This document shows positions 1 through 12,150 of a stretch of DNA of 64,000 nucleotides, one piece after another (the first letter of the stretch is position 1; each line of letters begins with the position of its first letter). The notes under the pieces were generated by a model. It had not been told where the DNA came from and searched no databases. It saw only the letters and a program-made list of their open reading frames with translations. The stretch is from Apostichopus japonicus (lineage: Eukaryota; Echinodermata; Holothuroidea; Aspidochirotida; Stichopodidae): positions 21,777,054 through 21,841,053 of the forward strand of contig NC_092562.1 in the NCBI RefSeq assembly GCF_037975245.1, given 5' to 3'. The translations under genes and the position numbers were made by a program.

Positions 1-921
1 CAATTTCTTTCCCTGGCACATTCTTTTCTTTCAACTCTTTAAGGAAAATGGAATTATATTTTCAATGCAAAGAATAGACTCTTGAGGTAGTATATTCCCA
101 TCATACAATTGATCTTGATTCTGTTAGGAATGTTATAACAATAACAACCAAATATATATTACTGAGTATAAAGGTAAAATGGAATGGGGGGGGGGTGAGG
201 GGCATCAATTGAAATATTACAGAAGGCAGAAATAGGCTAATCTCTTTGAGCAGATTACGAAGAACAAAAGGTGTTATGGTTACCATGTAACAAACATCAG
301 AATTGTATATATCCATACATCTTTTCAATGTTATCACAGAAACCAACTCGCATGTGATTGCAAAAAGGATTCTGACTTTCGGAGAATTCTACCAAAATCT
401 AAATTGGAAAACGACAACTAGTTTTAAAGAAAAGAAAACATGCAGATGAGAGGGGAGGGGGTGGGGTAGATGAAGCATGGGAATGAGTTTGGTTAAGCAG
501 AGGAATGGAGTGGGTATGGAAGCAGTCATATAGGTTCATGGGAACTATTTGTCTAATTCTCGCAGTTGAGTGTGGAAACCAGTTCATCTCCAATGGAGCA
601 AATTTTAGATTTGGAATGATCCCGTCTGGGAGGGCCCCAATATATAAAGCTCAAAGCACAACGCACACAGGCATGAGGTCACCTTTTATGTGCATCCTCG
701 TTTCGAATCCCACACTCAATATTTTCTGTAATTTTTTCGCTGACTGTCAAATACAGATTTCAAACTGATATAATTGCCCTTCCAAGGCATATACATAAAA
801 GATCATGTGGTAAAAAAACAAACCCCCCCCCCCCCAAAAAAAAAAGAAGAAATTGGAGATGTATATTACAAATTTATAAAGGTATGATGCATATATGATG
901 ATACATTAAAGTACTACATAC
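1..921 (-). other. ADAMTS intron 8, partial
   Basis: Begins with the GTATGT donor at 921-916 and runs off the left edge. I searched the minus strand for the expected continuation of the zinc site (GxxHDG, Met-turn) and found none, so the next exon lies outside. A possible tRNA-derived SINE fragment is at about 640-735, and a C/A homopolymer tract at about 820-845. Confidence 0.75.
640..735 (+). repeat. Possible tRNA-derived SINE fragment
   Basis: The stretch contains a B-box-like word (GTTTCGAATCCCAC at about 702-715), about 60 bp after an A-box-like AAAGCTCAAAGC, with the phrase CACAGGCATGAGGTC between them that is common in tRNA-derived SINE heads. It cannot fold into a full tRNA cloverleaf by eye, so a SINE relic is more likely than a tRNA gene. 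Weak call. Confidence 0.3.
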
Positions 922-1027
922 TTGTGTCCTATTTCGTGGGCCACTGTAAATGCTGTAGCTAGCCCTGTGTCCTGGTTAATGTTGCAGCTTCTAGATGGAT
1001 TGCACATAGCCCCAAGCAGTGATAGAC
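922..1027 (-). CDS. ADAMTS: ADAMTS exon 8: zinc-binding HEIGH motif
   Basis: Completes Gly388 and encodes residues 389-422, then two bases AA (106 nt, phase 1 to 2; acceptor TTTCTTACAAG, donor GTATGT). It reads LSLLGAMCNPSRSC, then NINQDTGLATAFTVAHEIGH. His418, Glu419 and His422 are the first two zinc ligands and the catalytic base of the HExxHxxGxxHD site. The trailing AA would give Asn or Lys; Asn is usual (HEIGHN). The third His, the Met-turn and all later domains must lie left of this window: I looked for the NHDG-type continuation in bases 1-921 and did not see it. GLATAFT(I/V)AHEIGH again favours the ADAMTS6/10 clade. Confidence 0.96.
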
Positions 1028-1991
1028 CTTGTAAGAAAGATGGATACAAAAACCCATAAAAAGTAAGGTTAACATTGTAACATGAATAGAACTTCTGAAG
1101 CACTGTTGAATAAGAGAACTACAGGTAAATTAATTTCCAATTTTATCTATTTTCTTTCTATCGGTTTTTCTTATATATATGTTTTTAAATTTTCATTTGT
1201 GAACTAGAGCGTGGAATCTCGTTAAGCCCAGCCCACTCTTTCAATATGCAGGATAGCCCCACTCCCCAAACTATACGGAATCACCTACTGGCTCCACTGC
1301 ATCTATAGGTTCCAATGGATGCAAAGCATCGGAACCAAAATCAAAACAGACAGAGACAAAGATAAATTCCATGAGCTGCTTTATACCAACCAGTTGAATA
1401 CCAGTATGGTATTAAAACAAGGTTAGACCTAACACCTATTGACAATTACCGTCCTTTCTGGGAATACCACTAGTTTCTTGTCTGGCCAGTCAATTGCTAT
1501 AAACATTGATATTTTGTTTGTTATGGACTAAATTCATAATAGACAGGAAGCAACGACCCCCCCCCTAATTCACTTGTTCTCCCAATCCGTGTACCGGGAT
1601 TTCTAAGAAACTATTAGTTTTTTGGCAGAATACCAAGTCCCATTGTGAAATGCCTCTAATTTTGTTCAGAACAAAGTATGCAAATAAAGTTAAAAGACTT
1701 TTTAAAGTTTGTTTTTACAAATTTTACTCTGCAGGCACACCCTTTAGCCCTCCCGATACCTCACACAGCAACCTCTATCGATACCATTGCATGCAGACAC
1801 CCCCCCCCCCCATCCAATTTTTTTATCAAATGAATTGCCACAGTTTTGATATTTGATATGCAGGTATCCTAACTTTACTTCTAATATTTCAGCCTTGTGG
1901 TGTTTACTCTATGTCTAGACCACCTTGCAACTATTCCAGGGTACTAAGGTGATGCAGGAATTTTCCACTATCACATTTTAAATAACTTGTA

Positions 1992-2045
1992 AGTGGCCCT
2001 CCTTTTCAATTTCATATTAGTGGCCCTCCTTTTCCATTTCATATT
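1992..2045 (+). repeat. 27-bp tandem duplication
   Basis: Two adjacent copies of a 27-bp unit beginning AGTGGCCCTCCTTTTC and ending ATTTCATATT, starting at 1992 and 2019 and differing at one position. A recent local duplication in intron 7. Confidence 0.9.
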
Positions 2046-4094
2046 CTGAATGCAGAGTGGTTGAGCCAAAGCACACAGTAGTTTCACACAGTATCCCATT
2101 TTAGATTTCCAACCACCACCCCCTCCTCCCCCCCCCCAGCCCCATCATTTACAAAGCAGTGATTTTCACACATGTGCTGTAGCTACAGGTGGTAATTTCA
2201 ATACCACTGAACATTGGTCTAATTCCTCCCTTCCTCCCCCTCCTCCCACCGCCATCTGAAACCTGTATTGAATCCCTTGCATACAATTTTTAATAAGTAT
2301 ACTTTTATGTCTGGGAAGTTACTTGTGAAGTTCAATTCAACTTAAACATTTTTTTCTTATTAAGACAATTCAAATTAACCAATTGATGTGGATAAAACAG
2401 GCCTTATTTCTACTCCCTGTCCTAGCTATATTTACTTCTGTTGTTCAAGATTCTTCAAACTGCAGCACATAAAAGATACCAAATGCTGCTTTCCACATTG
2501 AATATTTTTCTAGTATTTCTTGCGCACATGATTTACTGGGTGCATGCCAAAAGTTTTTTACTTCTGTGCTTAACGTTTATATGATTATGTCCATTCATGT
2601 AAACAAACAGAGGTTTACAGCTTACTACAGTAGCATGCTCAGTATATAAAAATTTTCCCTTAGTGGATGACCTTTGACATTTTCCAAGTGACCCATGACT
2701 TGAACCTTGGCTATGAAAGTACCATAAAAGTGAGAAGAAAACTGTGACATATTTTTTTTTTAAAGTTTGTATCTTTTTCAGAACAGTCAGTGACTCACTG
2801 GTAAACTAGAGGAGTGAGTATACAGTGACAACTTTCATTGCCATTTTACAAAAAGCTACATTATATATAAATTCCCCCTCCTTCCCCCACCCCCCCCCCC
2901 ACATACCTGGGCAATGGGATATGAATTATAAAGGTTTGGTTGCCAAGGAATCAAGAACTTAACACATATGACCAACTCCTGAATATTGTGCTATTAGTTC
3001 TAGTGATGTAATGGGAGGAGATATTTGAAATATATAAAGATAAAGAAATTATAGACACTCTTACTTCTTTTATCATCAACAAGACACTAGCAAACTAGTA
3101 AGTTTGTTTGCCATTTAGTAACAGAGTAATTGGATAAAAATTTGTGGATGGGGTAAGAAAGAGGGGGGGGGAGTAGGAGAATGGAGGAATGGGGGAGGGA
3201 AGGGTTTAACTGTGCATATCACAAAATATTATTACCCAAGTCAAACACATGCAGCCCGTACAAGATAAAACCTACATTTTACCAAGAGGTTAGTAGCTGA
3301 TACCAAGGGCAGAGAAAACAGAAAGAGAAAGTATTTTCTAGGACACTCTGTATGAGCTATTTTATTTCCCTGTTAAGTGCTGTTGCCAATAATCAGCAAG
3401 GGAAGGCTTCAATATGGATATCAAAGAGCATGACTTGACTTACCTTTAATATGCTAATAAATGTTTCAATCCATACCTTGGTGGCATCATCTAAAAGCTA
3501 TCAGGGAAGTTTTTATCTTCCAGAGAGGGGAAGGGTTATCAGAAAATAAACTAAAAGACACAGACATCAATCAGAACCTGGCATATTTGATACATCTCTA
3601 CTAACTTAACTTTTGAAACCTGTCTCAAAGATTTGACAAATATTCATGGCTAATCGGGAGGCGATCAAGAGGGATCTAGCGGGATGGTCGTATATCTCCA
3701 GGGAATGTAAGAGATTATCTCTGCGGAGTTTCATCCTTTAATTGTCTGAGTAATAAATTAACAATTACAAATGTAGAACACTTAAGAACGATGTCTGCTT
3801 ACAAGTCGCCAGTGATTCTATGAATCTTAGAACAACTTTACTGAGTTTGTGGCTGTTCTTGTTGTTTTCTTTATTAGCTTTTCAAATCCATTTTTTTATC
3901 ACATTTATACTTGATAACACTTGATCACTGGTAGCCAAACTTGCTTCACATAAAGAGTCACATATGGTAAGCCTCAGATGTTAGAATGTTGCATGATGTC
4001 AGCAAAGTTGTCAATTTACCTTTTATATTGATTGTGATGTAAAAAGGAGGAGCACTTTGGCATATTTTTCATGAGTCTCACATTAAAAGTCGAA

Positions 4095-4140
4095 AGAGGT
4101 ACATGTGGCTCGGGGGCCACGGTTCGACTACCCCTGCACT
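4095..4140 (-). repeat. hAT-like transposon terminus fragment
   Basis: Read on the minus strand, this gives CAGGGGTAGTCGAACCGTGG and then CCCCCGAGCCACATG. This resembles the CAGGGGT(n)CAACC...GGCCCGCGGGCCACA termini of widespread hAT elements. No second terminus was found nearby, so only a fragment is called. Confidence 0.4.
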
Positions 4141-4160
4141 TGATTGAACTTCGTTACCGT

Positions 4161-4260
4161 TTATATGGGGACACTTTATCTCCCTCCCAGGCAGTCTACA
4201 TTAAATACATTTATATGGGGACACTTTATCTTCCTCCCAGGCAGTCTACATTAAATATCT
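4161..4260 (+). repeat. 50-bp tandem duplication
   Basis: Two copies of a 50-bp unit that starts TTATATGGGGACACTTTATC, continues with CTCCCAGGCAGTCTACATT and ends with a short AAATA stretch, at 4161 and 4211. They differ by one C/T change, indicating a recent duplication. Confidence 0.9.
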
Positions 4261-4886
4261 ATCACCTGAAACTCTAAGGATGGTATATTTTTTTTCAAAC
4301 CAGTGAAAGTTATTCAACAGAAAGGATTGCTAATAAAATGGAACTGCAACGAGTGACATCTTTGTACTAGATCTGTAGTCCAGCAACTATTACTAAAGTG
4401 ACCTCGCTCAAGTGATGTCTGTAGTGACACATGTCACTGAATCATCTCAAGGGGGTGGAGGAGGGGGTAGAGGATGGGGTGGAAGCGGAGACTCATCACT
4501 TTGTCACATCTTTTACATCAACATTTGCATAATTAGTTATCTATGTTATCTACTGTCAGTCAATTAAGCTTGTATCAAAAAAGAAAAAAAATACATTTTC
4601 AAACCGAGAGAACTCTGAAGTTTGAACATATTTGGAAGTTTTTCCTTCTGATGAATGTAATGTTAAATACTAAAGTATCATCATGAAAAGTCAAGGTACA
4701 AACTCTTTCTTTGGTAAAAAATTTAAGACATTAATACTTCTTTTGGGAAATCTTTCATGCTTTAATATAAAAAAAACAAAAAAAACAACACACACACGCA
4801 CACACTTCCAAAAGGAAACAAGTAAACATCTGTGGTAACCATTTTCATACATGCAAGACGGTGAAGAAAAGAAAGAGAATACATAC

Positions 4887-4930
4887 CAATGGTTTGACAC
4901 GGTATGTTCGATCGATAACAGATGTCATAT
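4887..4930 (-). CDS. ADAMTS: ADAMTS exon 7: 44-nt microexon (YDIC...PC)
   Basis: A 44-nt exon between acceptor TTTCTTTCAG and donor GTATGT. Its first A completes Arg373 (AG+A). It then encodes YDICYRSNIPCQTI (residues 374-387) and leaves a G that joins GT of exon 8 to make Gly388. This is exactly the ADAMTS block (R)YDICxxxNxPCxT(L/I)G, with its two Cys, that should lie between exons 6 and 8; phases match on both sides. Both flanking introns are large (16.7 and 3.9 kb). It was found by searching for the expected motif. Confidence 0.92.
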
Positions 4931-5764
4931 CTGAAAGAAAGCAAAGAATGGATGAATGGTCCACCTGGGTCGATTCTAAGGACTGCAACCTCAAATTATG
5001 CACTGAATATGATACACTGAAATAAAAAATCCCAAGAGAAGGCAACTTTCACTTTCAAGTATGATTCATTTTCATGAATGATGAAAATAACGTTCCTTTT
5101 AAAATGCTAAATGTATATACTCATCCCATTTTTCTATTTTATCAGAGTAGAACTATCACAAACAAGTTCCCCTTTTACCACACCTCTTCTCCCCCCTCCC
5201 CACCCACCTAAAACAAACAGGAGATACTTTAAAAAATGTCTCAATGATTTCTTTTGAGAGGGGGGGAGTACATTTTTCGTCAAACTTTATTCAAAGGAGA
5301 TACTCATAACCCCAAAGAACAGGCACCCAAGGGACCAGGTGGCGTTCTCTGGAAATGTAGCTCAAAAGCAGAACATCAGAGAGGGATTAAAACTGACAGA
5401 TATTAGATTAATGAGAATGAAACAGATTAACCCATAAGCTTCCATTTCAGGACGACCTTCAACAAATGCTTTAGAGAACTTCACCTTCTCTGCCAACTTC
5501 CACTCAACACGACCAATAAGTATCACAAAGTCAAACTGTCTACTGACTGGGTCTCCTTGAACCCCAGGAAAGGAACAACTGCCTAAGAGTTGCATGTTTT
5601 GATTACCTCTAAGTGGTATCATACCCTGGGAAATATGTAGTTCAAAACCTGTTTTATAACTTAACAAAAAATATTTTTTATACAAAAAGTTAGGAAAAAA
5701 AAGAAAGAAAAAAAACCAGAGGCTGAGGGTGCAGTATGTCTGTCTGACAAATGATATGATGTTA

Positions 5765-6424
5765 GTTTGAGTTCATTCTCAGATATATTCGGCCTGTTTG
5801 AGTTCATTCTCAGATATATTCGGCTAATTGGAGTTCATTCTCAGATATATTCGGCCCGTTTAAGTTCATTCTCAGATATATTCGGCTAATTGGAGTTCAT
5901 TCTCAGATATATTCGGCTAATTGGAGTTCATTCTCAGATATATTCGGCCCGTTTAAGTTCATTCTCAGATATATTCGGCTAATTGGAGTTCATTCTCAGA
6001 TATATTCGGCTAATTGGAGTTCATTCTCAGATATATTCGGCTAATTGGAGTTCATTCTCAGATATATTCGGCTAATTGGAGTTCATTCTCAGATATATTC
6101 GGCCCGTTTCAGTTCATTCTCAGATATATTTGGCCCGTCTGAGTTCATTCCCAGATATATTTGGCCCGTCTGAGTTCATTCCCAGATATATTCGACCCGT
6201 TTAAGTTCATTCTCAGATATATTTGGCCCGTCTGAGTTCATTCCCAGATATATTCGACCCGTTTGAGTTCATTCTCAGATATATTTGGCCCGTCTGAGTT
6301 CATTCTCAGCTACATTCGGCCCGTTTGAGTTCATTCTCAGATATATTTGGCCCGTCTGAGTTCATTCTCAGCTACATTCAGCCCGTTTGAGTTCATGCTC
6401 AGATACATTCGGCCCGTCTGAGTG
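5765..6424 (+). repeat. 31-bp minisatellite, about 21 copies
   Basis: A head-to-tail array with a strict 31-bp period. The core is GAGTTCATTCTCAGATATAT followed by TCGGC and a variable junction. Three junction classes occur: ...CTAATTGG in the left half, ...CCCGTTTAAG scattered, and ...CCCGTCTGAG in the right half. From about 6110 onward, two variants alternate (GTTTGAG then GTCTGAG units), so the right half is effectively a 62-bp dimer repeat. There are no unique spacers between units. The array lies 0.8 kb 5' of exon 7 in intron 6. Confidence 0.97.
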
Positions 6425-6884
6425 TGTAGGTGTCTTGACTTTTTTTTTAATCGAACGAACTGAATTATAATCTCTAGTTAATTGTAAAATTCAGTTACCA
6501 AGCAAAAGCAAAAGCAAAAGTAACTGAACTTCTTGTACATCTATATTTCTGCCCTTGCTTCGAAACACATCACGTCACCAGTTTTTGGTGAAAATTATTA
6601 CCCTCCACTAGATGGAGAAAACAGGTTTGAAGAAGATTTTTACATTTTGACCGTTCATGAGTTTGGTTTAACCTTTGACTTGATATCATTCAGCCAGTCG
6701 GTCGGTTTACATGCAGCTCCCAACTTGCTAGATCCTACTGACCGACCGGACCGTGCAGTATTTACTACTTGACGAGAACTGCAGGGTTTCCATGGGTGAT
6801 GTTTGGTGTGGTGTGATGTGTGATGTGTGGTGTGATGGAGGAGACACTGAAGATCAACACTGAAGCCATGTTATATTTCATACT

Positions 6885-7048
6885 TCACACAGCTTCACAC
6901 ATACTTCACACAGCTTCACACATACTTCACACAGCTTCACACATACTTCACACAGCTTCGCACATACTTCACACATACTTCACACAGCTTCACACATGCT
7001 TCACACATACTTCACAAAGCTTCACACATGCTTCACACATACTTCATG
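6885..7048 (+). repeat. 21-bp minisatellite (CTTCACACA-rich)
   Basis: Perfect and near-perfect copies of ACTTCACACAGCTTCACACA plus T, 21 bp each, which degrade rightward into shorter CTTCACACAT/G sub-units of 10-11 bp. The array keeps a plus-strand frame open (HTASHIL repeats). That frame is a by-product of the 21-bp period, not a gene. Confidence 0.95.
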
Positions 7049-10000
7049 TTCATTCAGCTATACTCATATACAGCCACATCTCCCATTCTGTCTACTCCTT
7101 TAATATCACAATACTACAGAACTTTCTTAGCATCATCGTCTATGATGGAATGAGAAGACATGGCTGATTCACATTAAACTGGGACTGCTCTGTAACACCC
7201 GATAACCTATTGATTCCTGTCATGTTAGTGATAATGCAGTCATCAATTCAAAGTGAAAAATGCTGGCAGGCAGCTCATCTCAACAAAAGACATCATTTAA
7301 AAGAGGGAGAGAAAAGATAGCAATATAGAATGCAAAATTACATTTTATTTACAGAATATTCTTAGAAAGACAGAGATTGACAGTTAGCACACAGTACTGA
7401 GGAAGGAGTTTAGAAATTTGATCAGTTCCTTAACAAACCATCAGAACCACCTACTGTATTATTCAAACTGAGATGGCAACAGAGGATGAGAGCAACTAGA
7501 AGAAGATACATCCACTAACTGTAGACTATTTGTATATTTATTTTATTATCATTATTTTTTGGGGGCCAAGCTTAGAAAGTTAACATAATAAGTAATAATT
7601 CTTCACGATTTCATTTAAATTTTAAGAATACGTTGTCTCTCACTCTCAGAGACCTTCCTGTTCATCTCAGCATTGTCATCAATACCATAAAGCGAGTCGA
7701 GAATTTTCCTTACTCTTTCTTCGTTAATAGTTTTGCCGACATATCATCTAAATGATGATACTGAACTGTATCAGAATGAACTACACTGCTACGAAAGCTG
7801 ATGCTTTAATATATCTGATAATAAACAATCATTTTAGCTATTAACATAACCCAAAGGGGAGGATGAGGGAAAAAAACATAGGGATTTCTTCTTCTCCCCC
7901 AACCCTGCATATCATTAGCATAACAGAGGTGTGGGAAAGTGGTCTCTCTCCCAACCGTCCCTCCCCATCCGCTCTCCCCACCCAAAATATGTATATCACA
8001 TTTCATTGCTTCACTGGTATATAGGGTATACACGGTACCCTAGCAGAATAGAACAGATTCGTCCTTACATAACTTATTCTTCTCTTCAACCCAACCCAAC
8101 CTTCCTTTCCCCCCTCCCCCTTCCCATCCACATCCTATTCAATTTTTCTCCCATTCCTCTCCCTCCCCATCCAAACTAGCGCACATCCTACTTCCATTTC
8201 TTCCTTGCAGTACACTTGATGGGAAGGATGACAAAATCACTGGTCCATAGATTCCTAGCAACTCTGCATTTTCCACATTGAGAGCTATGCCGAGCAATCA
8301 ATTACATATTTGGTGATCCAGAATGGAGTTGAACTATTTCAGATAGAAGTAGAAATCATCCTCGATTACTCATGGTGCTTAAGGATACGCAGACAGACAG
8401 CTATGAAATAAATTTTCCAAACAGTATAAACTTTGTGCTTTCCCCCCCCCCTCTATACCCCCCACAAGGCAACCGATTATATATAACATGTTCAAACTCA
8501 AGTTTATGACGATCACCTCATCCATTTTATACGGATCATACCATTTTTTTTCATAGGATTTATGATGATCTCACACACAGCTGCCATCTACAAACGGAAG
8601 TTTATCCTTCGGGGCTATACAAAACAAAGAGATTCCCAAACCCCATGTACTCAAAACATTTTGCTTTAAATCTTCCTGGGTCAAACGGATTGTTATCATT
8701 TTCTTACACATTCCTCCAAAATTTCTTATGTGAATTTTTTTCTGTCACATGTAGTCAATGAAACAGACTGTTGAAAGAATTTGTTTAAAGCTTTCATCAT
8801 TGGACAGGACTCCTACATGATCCAACCAACCCATCTATCCTCATCCCCTCCCCTCCCCGTCTACCCCTCCCCCCTACACAATCTCCTAAGATGAAACTGT
8901 ACTTTAGATACTTAATCTAACATATTTTGAACAGTGGAGAACGATGAGCGCTGTGACGCCATTGCGGTTGCAAGTTAGCAATCTTTTGAAGAGTTAAAAC
9001 GTTCCAGAATTCCCTAACTCAGTTTTTTCATAATATGTTGTTCAGATATATTTTAATTTTATTGAGCGATTTTGAAGTCTGTACATATTCCTGTGAGCGT
9101 ATCTGGCATTTCAATCAGCATAAAAGTAGGTGCATCCAAATTCTGAAATTGATATACCAAATATTTATATTTCCTCTCAGTGCATCTTTTCTCTTATTGT
9201 CGCATACCATAGCATTTTGGAGAATTGTTTAAACTATTTTATACGGTTTCACATTTTATACTAACATGATAGCAATTGACTTTTGTTAATTTTTTAACTT
9301 CGCACATTTCCACCTCACCTCCCCCACCTACCCTTCCCTTCATTCTCCCAATTCCCCCCCCCCACCCCTTTAACTTTAATGTGCAGACATTATTCACAAG
9401 CTTGTCTGACAGAAAGGCCACAGGAAATCAGCTATACATTAAGTAATCACAGCAGTCGTGCTGAGAAACGGGAAAAGTCGTAATGAGAGGAAACATCATT
9501 CTTGGTATCTATATTCTCTGTCCTGAAACCATCTTCGTCCAGCGATGTCTACCTTGCCATGCATTCGCACCATGCAAGTTACAACTATTAACTTTTGTTT
9601 ACTTTACGAATCTGATTCAATTTTCTCTAAATCATCTTTTTTTTGCCCGAGGCCATCCGAAAGACATGTTGCGTGCAAGTTCTTTCAGTCTTTTTTTTTA
9701 CCACACCGTGCAAATGTCAATCACTTCTTGTGAGGAAAAAAAAAAAATAATAATATCTAGGCTAAAAACCACCTTAGGGCACACATTTCCATTGGGAGCA
9801 ACAAAGACAATGCCATAATTTGTTTCTTAAACAAGATTTTTCTTGTTCCTGTGTCTTTGTGAGGCTAGACCCCATGCTGGATACTGTAGATCCCTCTAAT
9901 ACACCCATGAGACAAATTGGATTTTTTTCCCTTCAACATTGAATGTCTCTTCATGTTGGCTACTGTGACATATATATGTAAGAAATCAATGGTAATCCTT

Positions 10001-12104
10001 GAACAGGTACAGTATAGGGGGAGGAGTCAGTGTCATACAGGGTCTTAAAACAAACTCTCATTGTCCCTAAAATAAACTGCTACTTTTGTTATATCATATG
10101 ATGATGTCAACACATCTTGAATTCTCAAACCGTGCTAGTGTTTTATTTCTGCCATTTTAGAACAATCCACTATGTTGGCTTTTGTTGTAGTTGACTCTCT
10201 TTCTTCAGATGCAGAACCCTTGTCCTGATGTTGCAACCACCTCATCTAACCCTCCCCACTCCCCCGCCCTCATCTTTCCATAGGGGATTACACAAAAGCT
10301 CTTCATCTTCTTTCAAATTTATTCCTTACCCAAAAATATTAACCCACCCACCCCTGAAAAGAAAGGTATATTGTCCATCATTGCTGAACTCTTCCCCTCC
10401 CCCCAAACCCCCCTCTCTTTTTGCACAGGGGCATTATCAGCAAGAGAGTGTGGCCCTATATTTTCTGATGGTATTTTATGATAGGAATAGTTTACATATT
10501 CCTTTGACAAGTTTTATTATATATATATTTTTATATATTTGCCCTTTCACAAATATCTTTATAAAGACCAACACTTTTGTGATGAATGGGTATACCCCAA
10601 AAAGGCAGATATATCACCTAAAACAAGGTATGTTTAATCAATCAATGAGAACATCAGATTGAAATGTTCCTGCTGATGGGCGGAAGAAACAAACGCTGGA
10701 AGAACAGGACCGATTATGTCAACATGTAATCCGTCTTTTGCGAGGATAACACTTTTTTTTTTACTATTTCAGTAGGTTTTAATAGCTCCCTCTCGACTAT
10801 TCATCGTGCAGGAACAAAGCTGTCACGACGACGAACATTAAAATTGTACAAAAGGCAGGACACAGAATGTATATAGAGATTTCCTAATGTAATTGAAAGG
10901 AGAAAAAACAATTTCTTCCGAGGTGAACCTTTTGACATATGATTATTATTTGAGTGAAAGACTAAAAGTTAAACAGTTACTGATTTTTTAGTCAAATTTA
11001 TGAGAAACCTAAAACTCAGATCACATGATTGAAGTCAGCTTGCAAAACTGGATCTCTTCAACCCTCCTCCCCTCACCCCCCCTGGAAGTAATCACCCCCC
11101 TGGAAGTAAACTTGGAAAACAGACACTGGCAGTCACCGGAGACGAAAGGTGTCATAGTCAAAACTGGATCCAGCTGATCATAGAAATAAAATCAATTTGT
11201 ATTGTTTTGCACTTTTTTAACACCCCCTACAGAGGTCCCAGGTAGGTACGCCAGGTGCAACGCACTCTCTGAGCTCATCTAATATATATATATATATTGC
11301 AATTTGTTTTCAGGGAGAAGGAAGAGAAGATGGCACCCAGGGACTCCCAGGAGGCAGATCTGTATCACAAGAAAACCCATTCACATTGTTAACACAAACT
11401 TTGTGAACATTTTACTTCCCCTGCCAATCAAAGCCAATTTATCTCCGAGCTGCTAAAATCTACTTTCAAGTTATTTTTTTTGTACAATTAAGATGAAAGG
11501 AGTTGCCAAGAGGGGTAGAACACGATCGTCATGGGTACAATTTAGGACCATGTTATCCCATTGATAAAGACGGCTAATCCTTTGCCCCGGATACTTGGCA
11601 TCCTCCCAAACAGCTTCGAGGAAGAGGATACGGACGATTATGACGACAATGGGTGCAAATTACAGACACTTTTTTGCTCGGTTTCGAGGAAATCCGAAAC
11701 TGGCAGCGAACCTGTCATGCACTTGTATGACCTCACATGAAATTCTGCAGTCATTGAGTCTCTCTCTATCTCTCTGCATGGATTATAAAACTTAATTTTA
11801 AAAGTTAATATATGATGATTTATTTTGGTAATTTATCTGGGTGTCATTGTATTTTGTAGAGCTGGGAACACCATGTTATCTCATAAACACACTGCTGTCC
11901 AAAAGTGACCACAAATTGTGACACAAATGCAAAGATATTTAGCAGGTTTTGTGCACTAAAAAAACCAAATGTATTTTCATGAAAAAACAAAATCTACAAA
12001 AGTTAAGTCTCTCCATTAAGTTTTTCTTCTGTCATTGTTTTGTATTTTTCTGTATTATCTGTATCATTTCTATTTGTATCATTGTCATTTGCGCCATGAA
12101 CATT

Positions 12105-12150
12105 CTTTGAGTGGTGTGTGCGCATTATAAGTCTTATTATTATTATTTAA
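12105..12150 (+). repeat. L2-like LINE 3' tail
   Basis: A TGCGCATTATAAGTC string is followed by TTATTATTATTATTT. It resembles the GCGCTATATAA...(TTATTA)n end seen on the clearer LINE fragment at 45842-46215. Too short to prove an element. Confidence 0.35.

Larger units (their letters stand above)
1028..4886 (-). other. ADAMTS intron 7 (3.9 kb)
   Basis: Between exons 7 and 8. It contains a 27-bp duplication at 1992-2045, a hAT-like terminal fragment at about 4095-4140, a 50-bp duplication at 4161-4260, and long C runs. A splice-like string near 3443-3448 (GTAAGT on the minus strand) has no conserved coding sequence before it and is not called an exon. Confidence 0.85.

Noticed and set aside
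640-735. Functional tRNA gene
   Set aside because: B-box-like word present, but acceptor and anticodon stems do not pair by eye; listed only as a possible SINE relic.
3440-3530. Possible extra ADAMTS exon ending at a GTAAGT in intron 7
   Set aside because: The preceding sequence has no ADAMTS motif, and E7 and E8 already join in phase without it.
5765-6424. CRISPR-like array
   Set aside because: The repeats are directly adjacent with no unique spacers, in an animal intron. It is a minisatellite.
6820-7167. 115-codon open frame with HTASHIL repeats
   Set aside because: It is produced by the 21-bp CTTCACACA repeat, which keeps frame by its length. No real domain.
10228-10662. 144-codon plus-strand frame
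   Set aside because: Pro/Ser-rich start from C-rich low-complexity DNA, no family motif and no conserved pattern.
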